This document shows, one piece after another, positions 23,843 through 32,813 of a DNA stretch of 64,000 bases. This DNA is from CAVPKN01 sp964588495 (GTDB lineage Bacteria > Chlamydiota > Chlamydiia > Chlamydiales > JAAKFR01). The notes below the pieces were generated by a model. The model saw nothing but the letters and a program-made list of their open reading frames with translations. It was not told the DNA's origin and ran no database searches. Positions within the stretch are counted from its first letter, which is position 1, and the number at the start of each line of letters is the position of its first letter. The DNA is taken from the NCBI GenBank assembly GCA_964588495.1, contig CAZPPS010000006.1:43613-107612 (forward strand). Reading direction: 5' to 3'. Made by a program: the position numbers and the translations under genes.

Positions 23843-24733
23843 ATGGATGAGCCTGATGTCACACTTGAGAATCTGAAACTTCCAAAAGCCTTTGTATTCT
23901 ACCGGCTGCACTCCTTTTTGGGGCTCTGGCTGGTGGTTTACCTTTGCTATCATCTGCTGATCAACTCTCAGGCGGCTCTATTTTTTCTAGATGAGGGCTA
24001 CGGTTTTGTGTCAGCTGTGAATCGTCTGGAATCGATGCCCTACATTAAGGTTATCGAAATTGTTATTTTGGGCCTGCCCTTTTTGTTTCATGGCAGTTTT
24101 GGGATCTATTATCTCTTCACTGCGAAGCTTAACGCGCATCGCACAGATGGGACTAAACCTGCTCTGCCGCAGTATAGAAGGAATCGGGCTTTTAGCTGGC
24201 AGAGAATCACCTCCTGGATTTTGCTCTTTGGAATTTTGGGACATGTAGTCCAAATGCGGTTTATAGCCTATCCTGCAAGCTTTTCTGAAGTGGACAGCCA
24301 GGTTTATATGATGCGCCTTTCCCAAGATAAGGGGCTCACGCAAGTGGCAGAAAAGTTGCACGTCAAGCTCTACGAGAATCCCCTCCAAGAAGAGAGTATG
24401 GGCCAGCAGTGGATAGAAACTGCGAAGAAAAAGCCTTTAAAGACAGGCGAAATACTAGCCGTTTCTCCAATGGCTGGAGCGGCTTTTTATTTGATGGTCA
24501 GAGAAACCTTTAAAAGCCCTTTGATGGTTATTCTCTACACCATTTTTGTTGTGGCCGCCACTTTTCATGCCTTTAATGGCCTCTGGACTGCAATGATCAC
24601 TTGGGGAATTACCCTTTCCCGTTTAGCTCAAAAAAGAATGCGGACACTCTGCAATTTACTCATGGTGGTGGTCACCTTTCTCGGTTTGATGGCCATCTGG
24701 GGCACATACTGGACATTTCAATTTCAAGGATAG
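23843..24733 (+). CDS. sdhC: Succinate dehydrogenase cytochrome b558-type subunit
   Basis: The 296-residue membrane anchor has about five hydrophobic helices (near 28-48, 72-92, 128-150, 215-240, 262-285) and histidines in the helices (RLHSFLG, YHLLINS, FHGSFGIYY, HVVQMRF, FHAFNGLW) in the positions where b558-type SdhC proteins ligate two haems. This is the single-polypeptide anchor type that works with quinone, not the SdhC/SdhD pair. It starts 2 bp after the barrel gene and is 1 bp from sdhA. A ~60-residue soluble insertion lies between helices three and four (~150-210), longer than I would expect. Confidence 0.88.
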   Translation: MDEPDVTLENLKLPKAFVFYRLHSFLGLWLVVYLCYHLLINSQAALFFLDEGYGFVSAVNRLESMPYIKVIEIVILGLPFLFHGSFGIYYLFTAKLNAHRTDGTKPALPQYRRNRAFSWQRITSWILLFGILGHVVQMRFIAYPASFSEVDSQVYMMRLSQDKGLTQVAEKLHVKLYENPLQEESMGQQWIETAKKKPLKTGEILAVSPMAGAAFYLMVRETFKSPLMVILYTIFVVAATFHAFNGLWTAMITWGITLSRLAQKRMRTLCNLLMVVVTFLGLMAIWGTYWTFQFQG

Positions 24734-24734
24734 G

Positions 24735-26621
24735 ATGCAAAAAATTGACAAAGAAGTGATCGTGGTTGGGGGCGGTCTTGCTGGCCTATCGGCTGCCATG
24801 CGTCTTGCAGAAAATGGGTGTAAGGTCAAGATTGTTTCGGTGACGAAGGTCAAGCGTTCCCACTCTGTATGTGCTCAAGGGGGGATTAACGCCGCTTTAA
24901 ATCTGAAAGGAGAAGATGATTCTCCCTTCATACATGCCTATGACACTATCAAGGGGGGAGATTTTCTTGCTAATCAACCTCCTGTTCTCGAAATGTGTTT
25001 GTCAGCAACGGGCATTATTCAGATGCTCGACCGTTTTGGATGTCCTTTTAACCGGACACCTTCAGGGCATCTCGATGCACGGAGGTTTGGAGGAACTCTT
25101 TATAACCGGACCGTTTTTTGCGGGGCCTCTACTGGACAGCAGCTTCTTTATACCCTCGATGAGCAGGTCAGAAGGCTAGAATATCTCGGTAGAATCGAAA
25201 AGTTTGAAAGTCACGAATTTTTAAGGCTTGTACGTGATTCTGAGGGAGTTTCTCGCGGCATTGTCATGCTGAATCTCTTTAACCAAAAACTGGAAATTTT
25301 AAAGGGCGATGCTGTGGTTGTTGCAACAGGCGGCCCTGGTTTGATCTTTAAAAAAGCAACCACTTCGACATTCTGCACAGGTTCTGCCAATGGTAGGCTC
25401 TATATGCAAGGAATGCATTATGCAAACGGAGAATTTATCCAAATTCACCCTACAGCTATTCCTGGGTATGACAAGTTACGCCTGATTTCAGAATCTGTGC
25501 GTGGCGAAGGGGGCAGAATGTGGGTTTGGGGAGACTCATCCAAACAAATTCCAGGCCCGCATGGAGAGATGGTCACGTGTGGAGAAACGGGGAAACGGTG
25601 GTATTTCCTCGAAGAGATGTATCCTGGCTACGGAAACCTTGTCGGAAGAGATGTTGGCGCCCGTGTTGTGATGAACGTCTGTGAGCAGGGTCTCGGAGTG
25701 GATGGGCAGATGCAGGTTTACCTCGATGCTACGGAACTTTCCGATGAGCGTAAACACAAGCTTGAATCGGTTTTTGATATCTACCAAAAGTTTACGGGCG
25801 ATGATCCACGCAAAGTGCCGATGAAAATCTTTCCAGCTGTCCATTATTCGATGGGAGGCGCGTGGGTAGATTGGCCTGCAAGTGGCGATCCTGACCGCTA
25901 TTCCCGTTACCGTCAAATGACAAATCTTCCCGGCTGCTTTAATTGTGGCGAATCTGATTATCAATATCATGGTGCCAATCGTTTGGGGGCCAATTCTTTA
26001 ATTTCCTGTATTTTTGGTGGGCTGATCACAGGGGAAGAGGTGCCCCGCTATCTCGACTCACTGCAAAAAAGCTTTAGGGAGTGTCCAGAATCGATCTACA
26101 AAGAGGCTCTCGACATCGAAGAAGCATTTAAAAAGGACCTTTTGAGCCGAAATGGGGGCGAAAATGTCCATATTTTACACGAAGAGCTCTCCAAAGCTAT
26201 GGTTCTTCATGTGACCGTTTTACGCAATAACCACAACCTGGCTAAAGCCCTAGATACGATCAAAGAGCTGCGAGAGCGGTACAAAAAGATCACTTTGGAT
26301 GATAACAGCCAATTTGCGAATCAGACCTTCCAATTTGCCCATCAGTTTCAGTCGATGCTTGAGTTGGCTTTAGTGATGACCAAAGGGGCTCTTTTGCGCA
26401 ATGAATTTAGAGGGGCCCATTTTAAGCCTGAATTCCCTAAACGGGATGATGAGAATTGGCTTAAAACGACAATTGCAACGTATACCAAAGAGGAGCCTCA
26501 AATCTCCTATGAGCCAGTCGATCTGCGCCATCTAAAGCCCGAAATGCGCGATTACACAGTCGCAAAAAAAGTACGTCCCACTTTGCAAAATATCCCCGAG
26601 CATATACAACTGCCAGTATGA
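24735..26621 (+). CDS. sdhA: Succinate dehydrogenase flavoprotein subunit
   Basis: This 628-residue protein oxidises succinate to fumarate. The FAD dinucleotide-binding motif VVGGGLAGLSAA is at ~10-21, the covalent-FAD histidine lies in RSHSVCAQGGINAA (~37-50), and the substrate site segments GEGGRMWVWG and HGANRLGANSLISC are present. Its length and sequence are of the Bacillus/epsilon-type family associated with b558 anchors. It overlaps sdhB by 4 bp and follows sdhC. FAD supply links it to the riboflavin genes downstream in the window. Confidence 0.97.
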   Translation: MQKIDKEVIVVGGGLAGLSAAMRLAENGCKVKIVSVTKVKRSHSVCAQGGINAALNLKGEDDSPFIHAYDTIKGGDFLANQPPVLEMCLSATGIIQMLDRFGCPFNRTPSGHLDARRFGGTLYNRTVFCGASTGQQLLYTLDEQVRRLEYLGRIEKFESHEFLRLVRDSEGVSRGIVMLNLFNQKLEILKGDAVVVATGGPGLIFKKATTSTFCTGSANGRLYMQGMHYANGEFIQIHPTAIPGYDKLRLISESVRGEGGRMWVWGDSSKQIPGPHGEMVTCGETGKRWYFLEEMYPGYGNLVGRDVGARVVMNVCEQGLGVDGQMQVYLDATELSDERKHKLESVFDIYQKFTGDDPRKVPMKIFPAVHYSMGGAWVDWPASGDPDRYSRYRQMTNLPGCFNCGESDYQYHGANRLGANSLISCIFGGLITGEEVPRYLDSLQKSFRECPESIYKEALDIEEAFKKDLLSRNGGENVHILHEELSKAMVLHVTVLRNNHNLAKALDTIKELRERYKKITLDDNSQFANQTFQFAHQFQSMLELALVMTKGALLRNEFRGAHFKPEFPKRDDENWLKTTIATYTKEEPQISYEPVDLRHLKPEMRDYTVAKKVRPTLQNIPEHIQLPV

Positions 26622-27397
26622 ACATGGAAGCGCGCGCAACCTATATTTTGAAAATCTATCGAGGAACCCCCGGAAAGCAGTATTGGGAAGAATTTGAGTT
26701 GCCTCTGCGTCCAAGCGAGAATGTGATCAGCGGCTTGATGGAGATTCAGAAAAGACCAGTCAATATCAAGGGGGAAAGAGTGGCTCCCGTTGCTTGGGAG
26801 CAAGGGTGTTTAGAAGAAGTGTGCGGCTCTTGTTCTATATTGATCAATGGCTTCCCGAGGCAGGCCTGTACAGCTTTAATTGAGAATTATATCAAAAAGA
26901 CTGGCAAAAGGACGTTGATTCTGGCTCCTTTTACCAAATTCCCCCTCGTTCGTGATCTGATTGTTGACCGTTCCAGCATGTTTGAGAACTTAAAAAAAGC
27001 ACATGCCTGGATCGAAACGGATGGGTCTAAAGATACGGGCTATGGCCCTTTAGTGTCCCAAGCCAAACAAGAGGTGATGTATTCACTTTCAACGTGCATG
27101 ACCTGCGGCTGTTGTTTGGAAGCCTGTCCTCAGGTCAATGAACGCTCCAAATTTATCGGCCCGGCAGTCATGTCTCAGGCCCGCCTTTTTAACACCCATC
27201 CGATCGGCTCCATGCAGAAAAAAATGCGTCTACGCCCTCTGATGGAGGATGGCGGGATTGAAAACTGCGGCAATGCTCAAAACTGTGTCGAGGTGTGTCC
27301 TAAAAATATCCCGCTCACCGATAGCATCGCGGCGATTAGCCGGGATGTGACCCTCCAGGCTGTCAAGGACCTGTTTAGTTTCCAGGATAGAGAGTAA
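26618..27397 (+). CDS. sdhB: Succinate dehydrogenase iron-sulfur subunit
   Basis: This 259-residue protein passes electrons through three clusters. The 2Fe-2S ligands lie in GCLEEVCGSCSILING and RQAC (~65-90), and the 4Fe-4S and 3Fe-4S ligands in CMTCGCCLEACP (~157-168) and NCGNAQNCVEVCPKNIP (~211-227). All expected cysteines are present. Its ATG overlaps the sdhA stop, completing the sdhCAB operon. A repeat element with a strong palindrome follows and separates it from the convergent serS. Confidence 0.96.
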   Translation: MNMEARATYILKIYRGTPGKQYWEEFELPLRPSENVISGLMEIQKRPVNIKGERVAPVAWEQGCLEEVCGSCSILINGFPRQACTALIENYIKKTGKRTLILAPFTKFPLVRDLIVDRSSMFENLKKAHAWIETDGSKDTGYGPLVSQAKQEVMYSLSTCMTCGCCLEACPQVNERSKFIGPAVMSQARLFNTHPIGSMQKKMRLRPLMEDGGIENCGNAQNCVEVCPKNIPLTDSIAAISRDVTLQAVKDLFSFQDRE

Positions 27398-27410
27398 AAT
27401 TAGTCCTCTT

Positions 27411-27536
27411 TTCGTGCCCGTACCCCCCGAAACTTTCCTGGAGAGCGGCGATTATTCGCCGCCCTCCAGGAAAGCTTAGTTGCCGCTCATTCGGAAACGG
27501 ACTACGGGTCGGGCACCGGCACGGACACGCACGGAA
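27411..27536. repeat. Hexamer hairpin element D with a nested palindrome, between sdhB and serS
   Basis: The 140-bp gap between the convergent genes holds two nested structures. The outer one is an eroded hexamer element: the right arm 27504-27536 (CGGGTCGGGCACCGGCACGG...) is clear, while the left arm keeps only CGTGCCCGTAC (27413-27423). Inside it, 27433-27451 pairs with 27456-27474 at 18 of 19 positions around a 4-nt loop, forming a GGAGTGCGG-family palindrome (stem CTTTCCTGGAG..GGCGA). Being between convergent genes, this inner stem probably ends transcription in both directions. Confidence 0.8.
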
Positions 27537-27537
27537 A

Positions 27538-28815
27538 TTACGCTTGGGGTTCGAGGATGTGAGTCCCCACTTTCTCGGCGAGAACTGCCGGAAGGTGGAT
27601 CGAACCATCGGGTTGCTGGTTGTTTTCGAGGAGAGCTACCATCAGACGTGATGTTGCAAGGCCCGAACCATTCAGGGTGTGAACAAGCTCTGGTTTGCCC
27701 CCTTTTTCTCGGAAACGGATTTGAGATCTGCGGGCTTGGTAGTCTGTGCAGTTAGAAATGGAAGAAACTTCGTAATAGCGATTTTGTCCAGGGAGCCAGA
27801 CCTCTACGTCGACTGTTTTGGAAGCTGTGAAGGACATATCGCCTGTCACAAGAAGGGTGAGGCGATAATGGAGCCCTAGACCTTGCAAAATCTCTTCTGC
27901 AACGGCTACCATCTCGTCAAACATCGCTTCGCTTTGATCGGGGAGTGTGAAGCAGAACATTTCCACTTTGTGGAATTGGTGGACGCGGATAAGACCCCGT
28001 TCTTGTGCGCCAGCGCCCCCAGCTTCTCTTCTAAAGCAAGGTGTGAAGGCGGCATATTTGATCGGAAGGTCTTCTGCGGGAATAATCTCGTCATAATGGA
28101 GACCATTTAAGACAACTTCTGCAGTTGGAACCATGTAAAGCTTATGATCGCCGTCGTTGACTTCGTAATATTGACCGTCAAATTTAGGAATTTGGCCAGA
28201 GCCGAACATGATCGGAGGGCGGACCATTACAGGAGGGAGCCAGAACTCAAAACCATTGAGCTGCTGAATATCAATCATATAATTTAAAAGTGCCCATTCA
28301 AGACGCGCGCCCATTCCCCGGTAAGCGGGCCAGCCTGCCCCTGTTGTTTTCGCCGTTCTTTCGAATTCAAAAAGATTGTGCTTTTCGTTCAGTTCCAGGT
28401 GGTTTTTGATCGGAAAATTAAAGTTGGGTTTTTCTCCAACAATTTTAGTCACAACGTTATCGGCAACATTTTGAGAGACTTTAACATCGTGCATGGGAAT
28501 ATTGGGAATCCGTGAGAGGGCGTCTATAAAAGCGGCTTCCTTCTCTGTCAGTTCTTTATCGAGCACAGCAATTTTTTCACCAATTGCGCGCACATCTTCC
28601 ATCTGCTTGTCAGCAGGTTTATTGGCTTTTTTTAAATCGCCCACTTCCTTTGAGAGATCATTTCTTTGCTCTTTAAGTTTTTCAACCTCAGTCTTGATCT
28701 GTCGAACCCGCTCATCGAGCTGGACAACCAGAGAAAGATCCAGATCGGGCTCTTTAGTTTTAATTTTTGCTTCAATACTTTCCCGATCTTTGCGAATTAA
28801 CTTAATGTCCAGCAT
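27538..28815 (-). CDS. serS: Seryl-tRNA synthetase
   Basis: This 425-residue class II synthetase charges tRNA-Ser. The N-terminal ~110 residues form the coiled-coil arm that binds the tRNA long arm (heptads in ERVRQIKTEVEKLKEQ). Motif 2 is seen in CFRREAGGAGAQERGLIRVHQF (split: CFRREAGGAG, ERGLIRVHQF) and motif 3 in NGSGLATSRLMVALLE. Length and order are normal. It is transcribed divergently from ribD, 32 bp away, as in the C. trachomatis serS-ribD neighbourhood. Confidence 0.97.
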   Translation of the reverse strand: MLDIKLIRKDRESIEAKIKTKEPDLDLSLVVQLDERVRQIKTEVEKLKEQRNDLSKEVGDLKKANKPADKQMEDVRAIGEKIAVLDKELTEKEAAFIDALSRIPNIPMHDVKVSQNVADNVVTKIVGEKPNFNFPIKNHLELNEKHNLFEFERTAKTTGAGWPAYRGMGARLEWALLNYMIDIQQLNGFEFWLPPVMVRPPIMFGSGQIPKFDGQYYEVNDGDHKLYMVPTAEVVLNGLHYDEIIPAEDLPIKYAAFTPCFRREAGGAGAQERGLIRVHQFHKVEMFCFTLPDQSEAMFDEMVAVAEEILQGLGLHYRLTLLVTGDMSFTASKTVDVEVWLPGQNRYYEVSSISNCTDYQARRSQIRFREKGGKPELVHTLNGSGLATSRLMVALLENNQQPDGSIHLPAVLAEKVGTHILEPQA

Positions 28816-28847
28816 ACTGTTATCCTATTTATTACTTAGGCAAGTAT

Positions 28848-29957
28848 ATGCAAGAAAGTAAAGAGCAACAACTGTTTTTTATGCGCTGGGCAATTGAGCT
28901 CGCTGAGAAGGGGAGATGTACAGCGCCTCCTAACCCTTGGGTCGGCTGCGTCATCGTAAAAAAAGGGGCAATCATAGCCGAAGGTTTCCACGAGGCTGCA
29001 GGGAAAGCCCACGCGGAAACGGTTGCCCTTGAAAAAGCAGGAGCTCTGGCTCAGGGGGCGACGGCTTATGTCACTTTAGAGCCGTGCTCCCACCATGGAA
29101 AAACGCCTCCCTGTGTCGATGCCATCATCCGCGCTGGTATTAAAAAAGTTGTGATCCCCATTTTAGATCCCGATCCACGTGTTGCTGGCAAGGGCATTCA
29201 GGCTCTTAAAAATGCCGGTATCGAAGTGATTGTCGGCGTGGGAGAAAAAGAGGCTACTAGCTCTTTAGCGCCCTATCTTTTCCAGCGTAAACACAACCGT
29301 CCCTGGTGTGTCCTCAAAACGGCGATGAGTCTCGATGGGAGAACAGCAGCAACCGATGGAAGTTCGATGTGGATCACAGGCGAAGAGGCCAGAGAAGATG
29401 TCCAACTTTTGCGTGCAAAATCCCAAGCCGTCCTTATCGGCGCCCAAACAGCTCTCATCGATAAGCCAAAGCTAACAGTCCGCTCTTACGATCTGCCCCG
29501 CCCGCCCCTTCGAGTTGTGCTCGATAGGCGCGGCACTGTCCCTCCAGAAGGCCCTTTAGCAGACATTACCCTTGCCCCCACACTCCTCTTCACCACCTCT
29601 GAAACCCACAAACAGGTTTGGGAAAAGTGTGGCGCTGAGGTGATTTTGCAAAAAGAGCCCAGTCTCCACGCCGTTTTAGACGAACTTGGCAAGCGCGGCA
29701 TCATTCAGCTCCTCATCGAAGGAGGCTCACAAATCCACACAGCATTTCTAAAAGAAAATCTGGTCAACCAATTGGTCGTCTACATCGGCAACTGCCTTCT
29801 AGGCGATCAGGGAAAACCCTTCCTCACCAACTTTTTAGTCCCAAACATCAAAGACGCCCCCCGCCTTACCCTCGAAAGAGCCAGCCGCTTTGAGAATGAT
29901 CTGCGCCTGGATTATCTAAATTTGTTGGCGGGAGGCGATGTCGGCGAAGTGGCCTGA
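28848..29957 (+). CDS. ribD: Riboflavin biosynthesis deaminase/reductase RibD
   Basis: This 369-residue bifunctional enzyme carries out steps two and three of riboflavin synthesis. The N-terminal deaminase domain has the zinc motifs HAET (~56-59) and PCSHHGKTPPC (~78-88). The C-terminal reductase domain begins around residue 150 (RPWCVLKTAMSLDGRTA) and contains the LLIEGGSQIH segment. In C. trachomatis ribD is next to ribBA, but here ~6 kb of exporter genes lie between them. The last 42 bp overlap the convergent ABC transporter gene. Confidence 0.95.
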   Translation: MQESKEQQLFFMRWAIELAEKGRCTAPPNPWVGCVIVKKGAIIAEGFHEAAGKAHAETVALEKAGALAQGATAYVTLEPCSHHGKTPPCVDAIIRAGIKKVVIPILDPDPRVAGKGIQALKNAGIEVIVGVGEKEATSSLAPYLFQRKHNRPWCVLKTAMSLDGRTAATDGSSMWITGEEAREDVQLLRAKSQAVLIGAQTALIDKPKLTVRSYDLPRPPLRVVLDRRGTVPPEGPLADITLAPTLLFTTSETHKQVWEKCGAEVILQKEPSLHAVLDELGKRGIIQLLIEGGSQIHTAFLKENLVNQLVVYIGNCLLGDQGKPFLTNFLVPNIKDAPRLTLERASRFENDLRLDYLNLLAGGDVGEVA

Positions 29958-32813
29958 GGTTGAGGAGAGCTCTTCGAAGGTGCCTGAGGCTACAATTTCG
30001 CCGTTGTCGAGGACGTAGATCCGGTCACATTCGCGCAGTGTGGTGAGTCTGTGGGCGATGACGATGCGGGTCACGTTGAGCTTTTCGATATTTTTACTTA
30101 CTTGCCTTTGAGTGCGGTTGTCGAGAGCATTGACGGCTTCATCGAAGAGAAGGATTTTGGGTTCAGAAACAAGGGCACGTGCGATGAGAAGGCGCTGTCT
30201 TTGACCTCCAGAAAGGGTTTCTCCTCCACTTGAGAGTACGGTGTGGAGCCCCATGGGGAAATTCCAGAGGTCCTGATCAAAGGCTGACAAATGGACGGCT
30301 CTTTCTACCTGCTCTTTTGAGTAAATGCCGCCGCAGACAAGATTTTCGTAGATCGTTCCTCCCAAAATGGAGCCATCTTGCATCACAACGCCGAGCTGCC
30401 TCCGCAAAGTTAACAAGTCCAGATGGGAAATTTCAACGCCATCAAAGGAAATATTTCCCCTCTCAGCCTTTTCAAAGCCCAAAAGCAGGCGGATAATGGT
30501 GGATTTTCCACTTCCTGTAGGGCCGACAATGCCAATAAATTCTCCAGGAGCCGCTTTGAAGGAGACATTTTTTAAAATAGGAGGGGACGTTTCCTCGTAG
30601 CGGAACACAACCTGCTCAAACGAGACGAAACCTTTGATCTCATTTTCCTGTTTTTTCTGAGTGGGCGCTTCCAGCTCATATTTGAAAATGGGATATACCC
30701 ATTTCCAAATAGGTTTTGCTGTCTGAAAGAAAAAAATAAATGCCGGCATTGCATTGAAAACGGCTGTGCTGAAAATACTAAACGCCGTAATAAAGCCAAA
30801 AAAGTCCCCTATAGAGATGACAGGATCTAGCTCCTGCTTGGGTGCTGTGAAGATCTGGTAGATCAACGTGCTGAAGATCAGAAGGAGTAAAAAGCTTGGC
30901 ATGACAGCGAAAAATGTTTCGACTGCAATTCTATAATAGCCACCTAAGAGATCATTTTTTCTGTCTTCAGTATAGATTTGGGCCCATTTTGAAAATGCCC
31001 TTTTTTCCCCTCCAGCAGCTCGTAATTTGGAGATGCCTGAGATGACCTGAACGATAAAGCCGCTCAATTTCCCTTTGTACTCGTAAGATTTACTTTTTTT
31101 TTCTGATATTTTGTTTAGCAGATAATAAAGAAGTATCGAACAAAGAACTAAAGCGACAAGAGTTATGGCGCTTAATTTCACGCTGAAAAAAAACATAGCC
31201 CATAGGGCAACCACGGCAAAGATCGCATTCAAAATAAGGACAATATTGTAGTTGCTCAAGGCTCTTCGTATGGTCACAAGGCCGTTGATGCGAGAATAAA
31301 GAGCGCCTGCAGAAAAACGGCTGAAATATTTGACCGGCAGCCTTAAGACACGATCGATAAGGGCTGTTTCCAGTCTATTTCCGGCCAAGTTGTTCGTGCG
31401 GAAGATAAAATAGCCTTGCGCGATGGAGTAAAGAAAAAAGCTGAAAGCGGCTACAAAAACGGCCACCGCGATTTCAAAAAGCAATTCTTTGTTTTGTTGT
31501 GGGATTGCCACTCCAAAAATGAACTTGCTGGCAAACGGTAAAGATAAGTGAAGGGAACTTACGATCAGGCTGATAAGAAAGATGTAAAAAAGATTTTTTT
31601 TCTGGGCAAAAATTGAAAAGCGCAGGATTTTCTTTAGGTTAAGCGTGTCTTTTGGAAGAGAAGCATAAAATTCATAGGCAAACGGAAGGAATTGGTCTTT
31701 AAGAGAGCCGTCGACCTTTTTTTGTTCATTAGATGAAGGATCGATCATCCAGTAGCTCTTATCTTTGATCAAGAGGGCAACAGGTTTTTTTAGGGGACCA
31801 AAAAACCCTACAAGGGGGCCGTTATCTTCTTTAAACCAATGACCATTTAACTTGATTTTTCTAAAACGGACACTTGTGGCATCACATATTGCCCGTATCC
31901 GCTCTGTCAAATTGTCGGAGGGGCGTTCCAGATCGGCCTCTTTGAAATGAATGTTGAGTTCTTTGCCCACAACCATACAAGCAAGCAATAAGGGGTCTTT
32001 TTGTAGAGAATCTGGTGTCTTCTGTTTGTCCAACACAGCTGCCAAAGAAGAAAGGGAGGCATCGAGATTTTGTGCTTCCAGCGTTGATCTGTGCATCAGA
32101 AGTTCCGTCTCACGGGGCTCCTTCAGACTCAAATACGAACGGATTGCTTTTAAAAACACATCATAAAATTGATCAAGTGCTGTGCACCAATTTTGATTTT
32201 CAAAAAGAAAGGAGGATGGCATTTTTTTGAGGACAGAATCTTCCTGAGCGTAGTACCAAACATCGCTGAAAAGGGGTATCCACGATTTTGGTTTGTAACT
32301 TGACTCTAGAAAGCCTAGGAGTTCCAGACTTCCTTGTTTTAGCTCCACCCATTCCAGGACCACATTTTTTTTGGTGCCTGGATGATGGGGTGGAAGGCAC
32401 TTTTCGCCATTTTTTAATGAAAAGTAACCATCTTCTCTGGGCTGAAAAAAGTGGATTTCTTTTTCAATCCTCCAGGGAATTAAAGAAGAAGAAATAGCTC
32501 CCAGCCAGTGGTTGAATTGAGATAGAAACAGCTCTTGTTCTCCAGTATGCAGATTGAGCCATGCATCTATTGACTGTCTATCAAATTTTCTTAAAAGAGA
32601 TCCGGGCTCTGCAATGAAACTCAAAGGCGCATTTGCAGATCCGAAAAGAAGGGCTCCTGCAGAAAATTCCTGAAGAAAATGAGGGTGGTCGTTTTCCATA
32701 CGGACCACATCCCCAGAGCCCTCAATGAGCTGCCATACAGCATTCTCAAGTGGAATTGACATGCTGCTTTGGGTAGTGTGCACTTCCTCAAGTGGAATCA
32801 GTTGTTTAAACAT
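29916..32813 (-). CDS. NHLM-type peptide exporter, ABC transporter with N-terminal regulatory region
   Basis: The 965-residue protein matches the second ABC subunit of NHLM (nitrile hydratase leader microcin) export systems (TIGR03797 type, from memory). A ~390-residue N-terminal soluble region begins with a cyclic-nucleotide-binding-like beta fold (GDVVRMENDHPHFLQEFSAG area). Six transmembrane helices follow (~415-690), then an ATPase domain: Walker A GPTGSGKST, signature LSGGQRQRL, Walker B ILLFDEAVNALD (the usual TS replaced by VN) and switch IAHRLTTL. It has no peptidase domain. The start is next to the stop of the peptidase-ABC gene. It should work as a heterodimer with that protein. Its substrate is not evident. 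Confidence 0.85.
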   Translation of the reverse strand: MFKQLIPLEEVHTTQSSMSIPLENAVWQLIEGSGDVVRMENDHPHFLQEFSAGALLFGSANAPLSFIAEPGSLLRKFDRQSIDAWLNLHTGEQELFLSQFNHWLGAISSSLIPWRIEKEIHFFQPREDGYFSLKNGEKCLPPHHPGTKKNVVLEWVELKQGSLELLGFLESSYKPKSWIPLFSDVWYYAQEDSVLKKMPSSFLFENQNWCTALDQFYDVFLKAIRSYLSLKEPRETELLMHRSTLEAQNLDASLSSLAAVLDKQKTPDSLQKDPLLLACMVVGKELNIHFKEADLERPSDNLTERIRAICDATSVRFRKIKLNGHWFKEDNGPLVGFFGPLKKPVALLIKDKSYWMIDPSSNEQKKVDGSLKDQFLPFAYEFYASLPKDTLNLKKILRFSIFAQKKNLFYIFLISLIVSSLHLSLPFASKFIFGVAIPQQNKELLFEIAVAVFVAAFSFFLYSIAQGYFIFRTNNLAGNRLETALIDRVLRLPVKYFSRFSAGALYSRINGLVTIRRALSNYNIVLILNAIFAVVALWAMFFFSVKLSAITLVALVLCSILLYYLLNKISEKKSKSYEYKGKLSGFIVQVISGISKLRAAGGEKRAFSKWAQIYTEDRKNDLLGGYYRIAVETFFAVMPSFLLLLIFSTLIYQIFTAPKQELDPVISIGDFFGFITAFSIFSTAVFNAMPAFIFFFQTAKPIWKWVYPIFKYELEAPTQKKQENEIKGFVSFEQVVFRYEETSPPILKNVSFKAAPGEFIGIVGPTGSGKSTIIRLLLGFEKAERGNISFDGVEISHLDLLTLRRQLGVVMQDGSILGGTIYENLVCGGIYSKEQVERAVHLSAFDQDLWNFPMGLHTVLSSGGETLSGGQRQRLLIARALVSEPKILLFDEAVNALDNRTQRQVSKNIEKLNVTRIVIAHRLTTLRECDRIYVLDNGEIVASGTFEELSSTSGHFADIASRQQI